Origin: an uncultured Psychrobacter sp.
Lineage (GTDB): Bacteria > Pseudomonadota > Gammaproteobacteria > Pseudomonadales > Moraxellaceae
NCBI GenBank assembly: GCA_947501045.1
Contig: CANMUI010000002.1
Location: 310,001 to 374,000 of the forward strand
DNA length: 64,000 bases
Direction: 5' to 3'
Made by a program: the position numbers and the translations under genes. The notes under the pieces were generated by a model, which saw nothing but the letters and a program-made list of their open reading frames with translations, was not told the origin of the DNA and did not search any database. This document shows, one piece after another, positions 44,609 through 52,733 of this stretch. Every line of letters begins with the position of its first letter. The stretch's first letter is position 1.

Positions 44609-46267
44609 TTAGGTAAGCGCTTTTGCGATATCCGCTAATAAAGAAGGGACATCATGTTTATCGGCCATGACTTCTAGCATAACGAGTTTATCAGTAGTCT
44701 CATTGGCTTTTTTGAGTGCCTCTTTTAACTCGCCTGCGGTTTTAGCGTTTAGCAACAAGGTATTGTCATCATTACCGCCAAAGGCTTTGGGCATCGCTTG
44801 CCAATCACAGTACGGAATATCATTATAACGTTGGTTTTCACCATGAATGGCGCGCTCAACCGTATAACCATCATTATTCACCAGCACAATGATAGGATTA
44901 GTACGCTCTTTGATCATGACTGCAATCTCTTGTATGGTCAGTAGCGCTGAGCCATCACCAATTAGCAGTACACCGCGCTTATTGGGTGAGGCCATACTAG
45001 CGCCTAAACTTGCTGGCAGCGTATAGCCAATAGAGCCCCAAAGCGGTTGACCGTAACACGTCACGCCTGCTGGCAGACGGACGTCGCTAATGCCAAAATA
45101 GGCCGTACCTTGATCGGCGAACACTAAATGATCGCTTTGCAGATGATCAGCAACAATGTGCCATAAGTCATTTTGAAGAATGGCCTCGTCATCACCGCCT
45201 TGTTGCTTATGCGGATGTAATTCATCTGATAATAGTTTGGGCGTAATCTCTATACCAGAGGTTAGGACTTCATGGAGCGTTTGTAGCGAGTCTTTTAAAG
45301 ATATAGGAGCAAAATTCTTACCACCGATACTAGCGCGTTCATAATGCAAATCAACCACGACCTTCTCATCGATATCTTGGCTGAACCCTACTGACGAGGT
45401 ATCCGTATAATTGACGCCGATTTTGATCAAACACTCGCAGTTTTCTACCGCATCTTTAACCACAGGCCGCGACGCCATACCCGCATAAGTGCCCGCCCAG
45501 CGCGCGCTTTGTTCATCAAGCAAGGTTTTGCCCCATGACAAAGTGGTATAAGGAATCTTCGTATCCGCAATCAAAGCTTTGAGCTGATCTTGTAGTCCCA
45601 AACGATGCACCATCAAATCTGCCATCAAAGTGGTGGTTTTATTGGGCAAAAACTCTATTAGTGCTTGTCTAAAGGCGCTCAGTGCCGCTTGACTGGTGAT
45701 GTTTTCTTGACTATCGTCAAGCTTAGTCGTAGGAGGATAAATAGGCATCTTCGCGACATCCGGCGATAACATTAAGTAGCCTGGACGATGCTTTTTTAGG
45801 GCTACGCGAATGACTCTATCAATCTCAGAAGCCGCGTTCTCTGGGGTGATTTGCGCACGAGCCACCGTTACAGTCTCCACCATTTTGATAAAGTGGTTGA
45901 ACACACCGTCGCCAAGTGAGTGATGAATACGGCGCCTAGCATTTTGCTGCTCCACAGTAGGCGTTCCTACGATGTGTAGCACTGGCGCATACTCTGCATA
46001 TGAGCCAGCGGTTGCATTGATGGCTGATAACTCTCCTACCCCAAACGTCGTTACCATAGCAGCAAAGCCACGTTCGCGTGCATAACCATCAGCAGCATAG
46101 CCTGCATTTAGCTCGTTAGTATTACCAACCCAGCGCAGTTTGTCCGACTCAAGAATGTTATCTAAAAAACTTAGGTTATAATCGCCTGGTACACCGAAAA
46201 TCTCAGTAGCTCCCGCCTCAGCGATACGGTCAAACAGATAATCAGCGATAGTATAAGGTTTACTCAT
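44609..46267 (-). CDS. Thiamine-diphosphate-dependent pyruvate/indolepyruvate decarboxylase
   Basis: 552 residues. The N-terminal catalytic glutamate region is FGVPGDYNLSFLDNI with WVGNTNELNAGYAADGYAR split as NELNAGYAADGYAR; the HH pair is RRIHHSLGDG; and the thiamine-diphosphate motif runs from GDGSALLTIQEIA to VNNDGYTVERAIHG. These are hallmarks of the PDC/IPDC/KdcA group, which decarboxylates 2-oxoacids to aldehydes. Which 2-oxoacid cannot be told; indolepyruvate, phenylpyruvate and pyruvate are options. A single gene, convergent with the Tsx-like gene. Confidence 0.9.
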   Translation of the reverse strand: MSKPYTIADYLFDRIAEAGATEIFGVPGDYNLSFLDNILESDKLRWVGNTNELNAGYAADGYARERGFAAMVTTFGVGELSAINATAGSYAEYAPVLHIVGTPTVEQQNARRRIHHSLGDGVFNHFIKMVETVTVARAQITPENAASEIDRVIRVALKKHRPGYLMLSPDVAKMPIYPPTTKLDDSQENITSQAALSAFRQALIEFLPNKTTTLMADLMVHRLGLQDQLKALIADTKIPYTTLSWGKTLLDEQSARWAGTYAGMASRPVVKDAVENCECLIKIGVNYTDTSSVGFSQDIDEKVVVDLHYERASIGGKNFAPISLKDSLQTLHEVLTSGIEITPKLLSDELHPHKQQGGDDEAILQNDLWHIVADHLQSDHLVFADQGTAYFGISDVRLPAGVTCYGQPLWGSIGYTLPASLGASMASPNKRGVLLIGDGSALLTIQEIAVMIKERTNPIIVLVNNDGYTVERAIHGENQRYNDIPYCDWQAMPKAFGGNDDNTLLLNAKTAGELKEALKKANETTDKLVMLEVMADKHDVPSLLADIAKALT

Positions 46268-46446
46268 AGTTATTGTCCTTAATTGTTGTTGTCAAAAAAT
46301 TATCATAGCCACTATAGCTATATTGCTTTATCCGATACTTCAAGTTTAACTTTTTGGAATGCTTACTATAAGAATAGTTTATATCATAGTTTTAAAGCCA
46401 ACATAAAGAGCTGTATTACTAATTTAGTTAATTGTTGTTGTAGATA

Positions 46447-46474
46447 TTGACAGTCATAAAAAACCGCGTATAAT
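46447..46474 (+). promoter_or_regulatory. Sigma-70 promoter of tRNA-Gly
   Basis: The consensus -35 TTGACA at 46447-46452 and consensus -10 TATAAT at 46469-46474 are separated by 16 bases. The tRNA starts 64 bp after the -10 box. Confidence 0.85.
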
Positions 46475-46537
46475 ACGCCTTTGTTATCAAAGCATATCTA
46501 GGTTTATTATGGCTAGATTATATATTTGATAATTTAA

Positions 46538-46612
46538 GCGGGATTAGCTCAGTGGTAGAGCACAACCTTGCCAAGGTTGGGGTCGAGAGTTCGAATCTCT
46601 TATCCCGCTCCA
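46538..46612 (+). tRNA. tRNA-Gly (GCC)
   Basis: Complete cloverleaf: acceptor GCGGGAT pairs with ATCCCGC, D-arm GCTC/GAGC, anticodon arm CAACC/GGTTG with loop TTGCCAA, and T-arm GAGAG/CTCTT with loop TTCGAAT. The anticodon GCC is at 46570-46572. CCA is encoded at 46610-46612. A strong promoter precedes and an intrinsic terminator follows. Confidence 0.97.
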
Positions 46613-46633
46613 AATATGGCTTGCAAAAGCACT

Positions 46634-46675
46634 AAAAGCCCCACTACTCTTATTATGAGTTGTGGGGCTTTTTTT
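46634..46675 (+). terminator. Intrinsic terminator after tRNA-Gly
   Basis: AAAAGCCCCAC (46634-46644) pairs with GTGGGGCTTTT (46662-46672); a T-run follows. It ends the single-gene tRNA transcript. Confidence 0.9.
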
Positions 46676-46812
46676 GTTCGTTTTTGCGTTATTTGCTAGG
46701 ACTATAGCGATTATCTTAAAATGAATGAACGCCAGATAAATTCATTGTCTAGCTTTTTGCGGTATCAATGAAAAACCGCTAGAACCTTCTGTGCCATCTT
46801 TGAATCGAACGC

Positions 46813-47091
46813 TTAGCTCCTATAAAGCACTTTTACCACATGCCAGCCAAACTTGGTTTTGACTAAATGCGGGGTAAAGAGCTCGCCGTTGAAGCAGATT
46901 TTATCAAAAGCTGGCACCATTTGACCTTTTTTAAACTCACCTAAGTCGCCGCCCTTTTTAGCTGATGGGCAGGTTGAGTGTTTCTTAGCAAGCACATCAA
47001 ACTGGGCGCCTTTTTTTAGCTTAGCGATAATATTCTCTGCCAGCTCTTTGTCTTTTACTAAAATGTGTAATGCGCTAGCGGTACGAGCCAT
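46813..47091 (-). CDS. ppiC: Parvulin-type peptidyl-prolyl cis-trans isomerase, PpiC-like
   Basis: 92-residue single-domain cytoplasmic parvulin. Motifs ASALHILVKDKELAENI, FDVLAKKHSTCPSAKKGGDLGEF (in pieces FDVLAKKHSTCPS and GGDLGEF) and the C-terminal LVKTKFGWHVVKVL match PpiC. It catalyses proline isomerisation. The ATG at 47091 (MARTA) gives the standard N-terminus; ATG 47100 would add three residues. Confidence 0.92.
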   Translation of the reverse strand: MARTASALHILVKDKELAENIIAKLKKGAQFDVLAKKHSTCPSAKKGGDLGEFKKGQMVPAFDKICFNGELFTPHLVKTKFGWHVVKVLYRS

Positions 47092-47237
47092 AATAAACAC
47101 CTTATATAACTATCGATTATCGGGGTATTATATCACTACTTGTGAGTTTGAAATAAATCCAGACAGCTTAGTTGTCTGGGTTTTCTGACAATGCGTAACA
47201 ACAGCTATATTTTGACTACTCAGAGTACGGACTATAC

Positions 47238-47822
47238 TTAGTCTTCCCCATGGTATGTCGCGTCATCCATCCAGACAATAGGATCTTCACACAGATAAAC
47301 TAAGTGATACCAGATATCACTACTACGAGCAATTCGATGATGACCGCTCTCAAAGTAATCCACCTCCCAACTTTCAGGTAAATTAACCAGTGTACGTCTA
47401 GCAACGGCTACATCTAAGCACTCGTCTTCAATCTCAATCATTACCCGCACCATCTCAGTATTTGAGGTAGGAAAGGATAGCTTCCTATCAGTCAACTCAG
47501 GTATACAATCAGCTAAAACCTCACTCGGATAGATACAAGGCGCGATCAATAGCGCACGTAGATTGTATTTATGGGCGAAGTGATTGGCAAACCAAGCGCC
47601 CAATGAATGTCCTGCCAAGACCACGCGTGGATACTGCTTCAATTTTTCTTGAATGAGTGACTCGTAAATATCAAAAACCTTGTTAAAGTTCTCTCGATAA
47701 TTGACAGTTTGGCAGTGTTTAGGCTCACGGGTAATACAAGTGTACTTACTGGTCTCACAGCTTGAGTCAAGACCGTGAAAGAACAGTAAAAACGTATCAT
47801 TGTTCTCAATTGGAAACATCAT
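47238..47822 (-). CDS. YqiA/YcfP-like alpha/beta hydrolase
   Basis: 194 residues. FLLFFHGLDSS near the N-terminus gives the oxyanion region; the nucleophile elbow is AGHSLGAWFANHF; and a late ESGHHRIA supplies the catalytic histidine. This is the small esterase-like UPF0227 architecture. Substrate unknown. It begins 17 bp downstream of the broken unknown gene and may be cotranscribed with it. Confidence 0.75.
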   Translation of the reverse strand: MMFPIENNDTFLLFFHGLDSSCETSKYTCITREPKHCQTVNYRENFNKVFDIYESLIQEKLKQYPRVVLAGHSLGAWFANHFAHKYNLRALLIAPCIYPSEVLADCIPELTDRKLSFPTSNTEMVRVMIEIEDECLDVAVARRTLVNLPESWEVDYFESGHHRIARSSDIWYHLVYLCEDPIVWMDDATYHGED

Positions 47823-47838
47823 AGTTTTCTCCCTTATT

Positions 47839-48450
47839 TTATTTATTATTTTTATACTCTAACCACAGATCATAGATGATCTCGGCAACCGCTTTAGGAA
47901 CTTTAGTATATCCAGTACCAAACGATACATCGTAGACCGCAGTCATCAGAGCGAGAACCTCATCTACACTATCGGCATCTTCCTTAATGAGCCGATTGGC
48001 AATCTGCTCCGCCTCACTACTATATTCATCCCATGAATGATTGTAATAACAGCCCACCATGCCAAAGTCATAACGATAAATCACATCTGTGATAGCGATC
48101 ATAAAACTCGCGCGCGTTTGATCATAGTGGTCAGACCACCCTTGATATAACTGCTGACGTATGGGCAGTACTGCCGGTAAAATAGGACGATCTCTGGGGT
48201 CGTCTCGCTTCTCTGCGCTCACGACACGCGACGGTTTACTGCCATCTTCCCAAAGCAAAGGATAAGCCGACGGAAACAAGCCTTTTTCGCACACACTTAA
48301 ACGCCAAACACCCCACATCGCTTTGCTAGCACGACTCATGGTATAAACAATGATTTGATTAAGATAATCACTATCATAAATGATGTGCTGGCGATCGATT
48401 CTCACGCTTTGGCAAGACATCAGTATAAGTAATAGACCTATCACGCTCAC
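47839..48450 (-). CDS. Unknown protein, likely 3' part of a frameshifted gene
   Basis: The frame would encode 203 residues starting MSVIGLLLILMSC, which mimics a lipoprotein signal, but this stretch lies in DNA also read in another frame by the gene upstream (77-bp overlap). From VRIDRQHIIYDSDYLNQI on it reads as an ordinary soluble protein. Skipping one base around 48401-48417 joins the upstream frame at DVLPK directly to VRIDRQ, giving a continuous protein of about 292 residues. I favour one gene with an inserted base, or an assembly error. Function not recognised. Confidence 0.55.
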   Translation of the reverse strand: MSVIGLLLILMSCQSVRIDRQHIIYDSDYLNQIIVYTMSRASKAMWGVWRLSVCEKGLFPSAYPLLWEDGSKPSRVVSAEKRDDPRDRPILPAVLPIRQQLYQGWSDHYDQTRASFMIAITDVIYRYDFGMVGCYYNHSWDEYSSEAEQIANRLIKEDADSVDEVLALMTAVYDVSFGTGYTKVPKAVAEIIYDLWLEYKNNK

Positions 48451-48718
48451 TTGGTTCTACGGCAATAACTATCTCAGGGTTTTCTGTATCCTTCTTCATC
48501 AGCTCATAAGGCGCGACAAAGCTTAATGTTTCATCGCTATTATTTACAAAGTAAATGTCATCTTCATAGTCATTGACGGACTCGTTATGAAGATAAAACA
48601 GTGGGGTCTTTTGCTTAGTCTGTAAGTCATCTTGAATTAATTTAGAAGGTTGTGACGTATCCGACCAAGATATGTTGTCTATCCGTTTTGGTCCGAAAGT
48701 ACTCCTAACGTTTGTCAT
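48374..48718 (-). CDS. Unknown protein, likely 5' part of a frameshifted gene
   Basis: 114 residues beginning MTNVRSTFGPKRIDNISW, polar, without signal peptide or membrane segment. The last ~15 residues (KRENRSPAHHL) look arbitrary and end soon after the point where a one-base shift would connect to the downstream frame. Ribosome-site AAGGAG lies before the ATG. No family recognised. Most likely the start of the same gene as the frame at 47839-48450. Confidence 0.55.
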   Translation of the reverse strand: MTNVRSTFGPKRIDNISWSDTSQPSKLIQDDLQTKQKTPLFYLHNESVNDYEDDIYFVNNSDETLSFVAPYELMKKDTENPEIVIAVEPSERDRSITYTDVLPKRENRSPAHHL

Positions 48719-49356
48719 AACGTCTCCTTGTTTTTAGTATTATGAGTAGTAGCATTTGAATTTTTATTATCATCTCAAATTTGACTCAGCCGAGTCTGTC
48801 CGCAGCTTTTTTAGCTTCGTTATCAAATATATTTGAGGATATAATTTTTAATGATTGAGTTATCTTGTCAATTAGGCAAGACAAGATGTTTCACCGTCGT
48901 TTTAATGAGGGCTCTTATTTAGTATTATTTTTGGTATTTGACAGTAATAGCAGAGTTATATGGTGAGGCATTGCGCCTCGGGGATTAACTCTATACTGCA
49001 TTATTAATGCTTAATAATTTACTGACTCAGTTACTATAGTATAAATATTGATAAAAATACACCGATTAATCAGCGTACACGACAGGTGTTGTCGTTAGAT
49101 ATAGTTTATTTTTGGATGATGATGTGTCTATTTGCTTTATGAGATTTAGATTACAGTGGTTAACATTAATTTTAGTTGAATGAAGCTAACTCAGAACTTT
49201 TATTGTTTATGCAATAACTTATACTATGTGCTTGCTCAGTATAGCAAAATTTTTGTCAAGGCTTGTAGAAGCAAGAGTAGTTATGAACCTATTAGCTTGA
49301 TGAAAAAGAGATTTTAGCTGCTGAACAATATCGTTTTACTCTGCTTAAATGATACC
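48719..49356. other. 638-bp non-coding gap at the edge of the defence island
   Basis: No plausible gene in either strand. The sequence is A/T-rich. Two small inverted repeats are visible: ATCTTGTC/GACAAGAT at 48862-48887 (10-base loop) and GAGGC/GCCTC at 48965-48979. No U-tract follows either. It may contain the boundary between core genes and the restriction gene cluster, plus the 3' end signals of mcrC. Confidence 0.6.
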
Positions 49357-50652
49357 CTATTTTTTAAGAATTGGTACAGCAATCGGCACCTTATAGAACT
49401 TAGTAAAACCTTCAATCGATTTTCCTGCGGTTAAACTTTCAGGTAGCTTATATTTCTGATCTTGATCAGTGTAGATAACAACACAGCTGACAACCTTTGA
49501 CAATTGCTCCTCTACCCTATGGTAGCCTAGCTTATCTAATATACCCACGTCTCTTGCATAACCGCTTATCTGTCTAATATCATCAATAATATAGCTGGTA
49601 CGGTTGTCTTTTTGATAAGTCGGTCTGTATTTAGCATCTATGATAAGTGGTTGCATGTCATCAATTAGTAAATAATCTGGATTCCCGTAGCTACCTTTTG
49701 CTTGAAAAAGTATCTTATTCCCATACTTATCTTTCAGAAGTCCCAATACGTACAGTTCAAAAAGCTTTGACATATCAATCCAGAACGGTGGTACTGATGT
49801 CTTTCCAACAGTATTATGTTCGATTTCACTGATATGATAACCAAAGCGCTTAAGAATGATCTTAGAGAGCTTTAACGCTTCGTGATACTCTTTATAAAAA
49901 GAGTTACGCTTGACTGTTTTAAGCTCATGTAAATTGACTTCATTACTGACACTTCCAAAAGCAGGTGTGCAATAGTCGATTAAACACCTCATTGATCCAA
50001 GATATTCTGGGTATCGAGATAAATAACGTCTAACAAAGCTTAACGTATGCTTTAAAACTCTATTCTCAATGCTATCAAAGCCGAATTCTTCATAACTACA
50101 AAAGGTATTCGTCACTTTATTGCGAGCTACATTCGTTTTGATATTCTGAGCAATTAAGACTTTACCTTTAATTTTGCTATTAAGATTGCGCTCAACTTTA
50201 TAATAGGATTGCTTTAACCCCTTTTTTACTAGACTTTTTAAAATCTGAAGAAATTGCATAATCAGTAGTGGCGTTAATAAATCCATCTGCTGATCAATTT
50301 CGATAAAAGGTTCATTTAGCTTAATGTGATATAGGTCTTTGGTATTCTTAGCAATGTCACCATGCGTAAGACATGATTGGAGCATACCTAGATAATCAAC
50401 TTGCTGAGCACCGTCATTAATCTTTGGTGCCACATAGATGGCGTGCTGCTCCTTAACAAGCCAGTCTGCGCCTACAAAATATGACATCTTAAGCGAAAGA
50501 CTGTCTTTACCATAAATAACTTGAACGCAGCGCTCGTTTTCCTCATTGTCCTGAAAAAATATATCTGCAACCTCTATACCTTCACAAGCAAAGTCTATGT
50601 GCTTGTGTTCGCTTACAGTTTCTAAGTGGTTTGATCTTATCAGCTTATACAT
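49357..50652 (-). CDS. mcrC: McrC-type subunit of a modification-dependent restriction system
   Basis: 431 residues. The C-terminal half has the PD-(D/E)XK nuclease core: GNPDYLLIDDMQPLIIDAKY, in pieces GNPDYLLID and LIIDAKYRPTY, with Asp, Asp and Lys in order. The N-terminal and central regions match the McrC/LlaJI cover with a conserved FGFDSIENRVLKHTL segment. It provides DNA cleavage for the McrB GTPase. Eight-base overlap with the mcrB stop shows coupled expression. Base composition is visibly more A/T-rich than the metabolic genes to the left. Confidence 0.9.
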   Translation of the reverse strand: MYKLIRSNHLETVSEHKHIDFACEGIEVADIFFQDNEENERCVQVIYGKDSLSLKMSYFVGADWLVKEQHAIYVAPKINDGAQQVDYLGMLQSCLTHGDIAKNTKDLYHIKLNEPFIEIDQQMDLLTPLLIMQFLQILKSLVKKGLKQSYYKVERNLNSKIKGKVLIAQNIKTNVARNKVTNTFCSYEEFGFDSIENRVLKHTLSFVRRYLSRYPEYLGSMRCLIDYCTPAFGSVSNEVNLHELKTVKRNSFYKEYHEALKLSKIILKRFGYHISEIEHNTVGKTSVPPFWIDMSKLFELYVLGLLKDKYGNKILFQAKGSYGNPDYLLIDDMQPLIIDAKYRPTYQKDNRTSYIIDDIRQISGYARDVGILDKLGYHRVEEQLSKVVSCVVIYTDQDQKYKLPESLTAGKSIEGFTKFYKVPIAVPILKK

Positions 50653-52549
50653 GAAGGTTTTTGACTACCTCTTTAGCGCTATCTAATAAAATACCGTCTT
50701 TTATATACTCATATAAAATAGGCTTAATCTCATATTTAAGCTTTTGTCTAAGCTCAACATCGAATTCATCTTCTGTCGTTTCCTTGTCAGATGGAATGAA
50801 ATAGCTATGACCTATTCGGACATCATTAGCGTCAAAATCCGATGATAAGTAAGAACTACTATCAAACAGCTCTGACACTCGTTCAAAGAGCGTTCTAGCT
50901 TTCTCAGATACAATTGCTTCTTTCGATGGCAATACATCATAAAACGCAAAACGTCTACGAATAGCATAGTCAATATGACCTACTGAGCGATCAGCTGTAT
51001 TCATAGTCCCAATGATATATAGATTTTTAGGAAGCTTAATATCTCGCGTATCTTCATATTCATAAATGGACTGTACAGTCTCACCACGATATTCGAGCGC
51101 ATAAATCAGCTCACCTAACACAGAGGGTAGATTCGCACGATTAATCTCGTCGATTATAAGAACGTATTTTCCATTAGGGTTATCAATAGCCTTTTTTGCA
51201 AACTCAGCGAGAATTTTGTTCTCAACCTCATAACTAATGACCCCATCATGACTACTGGCAACGATACCTCTTACAAAATCTTCGTAAGTATAACCAGGAT
51301 GAAATTGAACTATTTCAGACTTACCACGGGTGACAACCTCCTTATTTTGTGTGAGTTCTTCCCCTGACTTAAGGTTAAAATTACTCCAAATGATTTTGGC
51401 AAATTCATTTTTTGTGATTTTACTGTTGTGCTGATTCTTTTTATCTAAATAGATCTGAGAAAGCTTTCTGTTTTGCTCAAGTAAATTCAAACTGTTATCA
51501 AAGCTATCAAAAAGCTTTAAAACATTTTCAATAGCTTTTTCACTATTGATTGGAAAGTACTCATCAGGGTAATAGCTCTGTAAGACTTTGAGTACGAAGC
51601 TGTTACCGAAACGTTCAAATGCTAGCTCTGTAGCGCCGTTATTCACTAAGTCGTGTAAAGTTTCTGCAACCATCGCCATTGCTAACACATCATCTTCTAC
51701 ATCTTTAACGAATCCATGCTTACTATACTTGTCCTTAGGCTTGCTCCAATATATTTTGTAAGAACGTGAACTCCCTGGAAAATAGTACCCTAGATCTTCT
51801 AACCCTCTCTCTATCCACCAACAAAAAGAATCATTATTACCAGTCCCTATTGAGTAGCTATCTAAAGTGAGCTCTTTTAGCCTTTCTTTAGGAAATTTTT
51901 GATGAAATACTGATAATATCAGTTCAATATTTTCGCGCTCTATCTTAGCGCCATCACTTTCGGTATCAAAATTTATGATGAGATTGTCAATAATCTGCTC
52001 AGGGTTACCTTTATTTTCTGATTGGGTTAACTTTCCTGCAATCAACTTCGCCAGCCTAGTTTTACCGGTACCCGGCGGACCTTGTAAAATCACTTGGTGC
52101 TTGTATTTTAAGAGGTCAACTACTTCGTTTATTTGACGTTCACTCATAACTTTTTTATACCATTTTTTAATATTGATGTTAGTTTCGGCACCGCTATTGG
52201 TCATGTCACATCTGGTTAAGGTCTTTCTGCCTACAATTTTTAGATCATATTCCGTACGATACCAATCTAATATTTCAACCTGGCGCCTTCGCTCAAACCA
52301 ATCGAAACTTTTATTTGTTTCACTTTTATACTCATAATCCCCTTTCACTCGTACTAGCGCTATTAGTTTTTCTCCTCTCTTAATAGCAACGATATCACCA
52401 ATACGCATATCATTTTGAAAGCTAATTTGTTGAGCTTTTCTTTTTTCTTTCCAGTCACCAAGACCTATATAACCAGTTTGCTCAATCACTTCTTTTTCTA
52501 AACCCCAACTTGGGTTATTTGGATGCAACTGCATATGCCAAAAGTTCAT
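50645..52549 (-). CDS. mcrB: McrB-type AAA+ GTPase with N-terminal reader-like domain
   Basis: 634 residues. Residues 1-125 (FWHMQLHPNN...GYIGLGDW) look like an EVE/PUA-type modified-base reader. Walker A GPPGTGKT is at 157-164; Walker B LIIDEINRA at 464-472; the McrB signature NTADRS at 517-522; and the RRRF arginine finger at 531-534. Between Walker A and the conserved FHPGYTYEDFV (416-426) stands a 230-residue insertion with SFCWWIERGLEDLGYYFPGSS. It moves DNA or activates McrC when methylated or otherwise modified bases are recognised. Divergent from hsdR. Confidence 0.88.
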   Translation of the reverse strand: MNFWHMQLHPNNPSWGLEKEVIEQTGYIGLGDWKEKRKAQQISFQNDMRIGDIVAIKRGEKLIALVRVKGDYEYKSETNKSFDWFERRRQVEILDWYRTEYDLKIVGRKTLTRCDMTNSGAETNINIKKWYKKVMSERQINEVVDLLKYKHQVILQGPPGTGKTRLAKLIAGKLTQSENKGNPEQIIDNLIINFDTESDGAKIERENIELILSVFHQKFPKERLKELTLDSYSIGTGNNDSFCWWIERGLEDLGYYFPGSSRSYKIYWSKPKDKYSKHGFVKDVEDDVLAMAMVAETLHDLVNNGATELAFERFGNSFVLKVLQSYYPDEYFPINSEKAIENVLKLFDSFDNSLNLLEQNRKLSQIYLDKKNQHNSKITKNEFAKIIWSNFNLKSGEELTQNKEVVTRGKSEIVQFHPGYTYEDFVRGIVASSHDGVISYEVENKILAEFAKKAIDNPNGKYVLIIDEINRANLPSVLGELIYALEYRGETVQSIYEYEDTRDIKLPKNLYIIGTMNTADRSVGHIDYAIRRRFAFYDVLPSKEAIVSEKARTLFERVSELFDSSSYLSSDFDANDVRIGHSYFIPSDKETTEDEFDVELRQKLKYEIKPILYEYIKDGILLDSAKEVVKNLHV

Positions 52550-52613
52550 TCTACTTCCTTGTTTTTATCAAACATCTAACCTCTACAAATAACTTTTATA
52601 AAACATTGTTCGG

Positions 52614-52619
52614 TATAAT
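52614..52619 (+). promoter_or_regulatory. Possible -10 box in the mcrB-hsdR divergent region
   Basis: A consensus TATAAT hexamer occurs here, 115 bp upstream of hsdR, but no convincing -35 hexamer lies at the expected distance. A promoter for hsdR is expected in this gap; this placement is tentative. Confidence 0.3.
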
Positions 52620-52638
52620 ACCACTCAAAGACTTATTC

Positions 52639-52668
52639 AAATAAACGTTTTTCAAACTTCGTTTATTT
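52639..52668. promoter_or_regulatory. Inverted repeat in the mcrB-hsdR divergent region
   Basis: Perfect 9-bp arms AAATAAACG (52639-52647) and complement (52660-52668), spacer 12 bases. Located between two divergent restriction operons and just downstream of a TATAAT. Could be an operator for a controller protein or an hsdR leader hairpin. Confidence 0.5.
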
Positions 52669-52733
52669 TCGCTTTATCAACAATTTTCAGCTATATTAGT
52701 GATTTAATCTCAACGTTCAGACTGACAGCCCCT

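Noticed and set aside
46538..46612. tRNA-Gly as attachment site of the restriction island
   Set aside because: I looked for a second copy of the tRNA 3' end to the right and for an integrase gene; neither was seen within the window, and core-type genes lie between the tRNA and the island.
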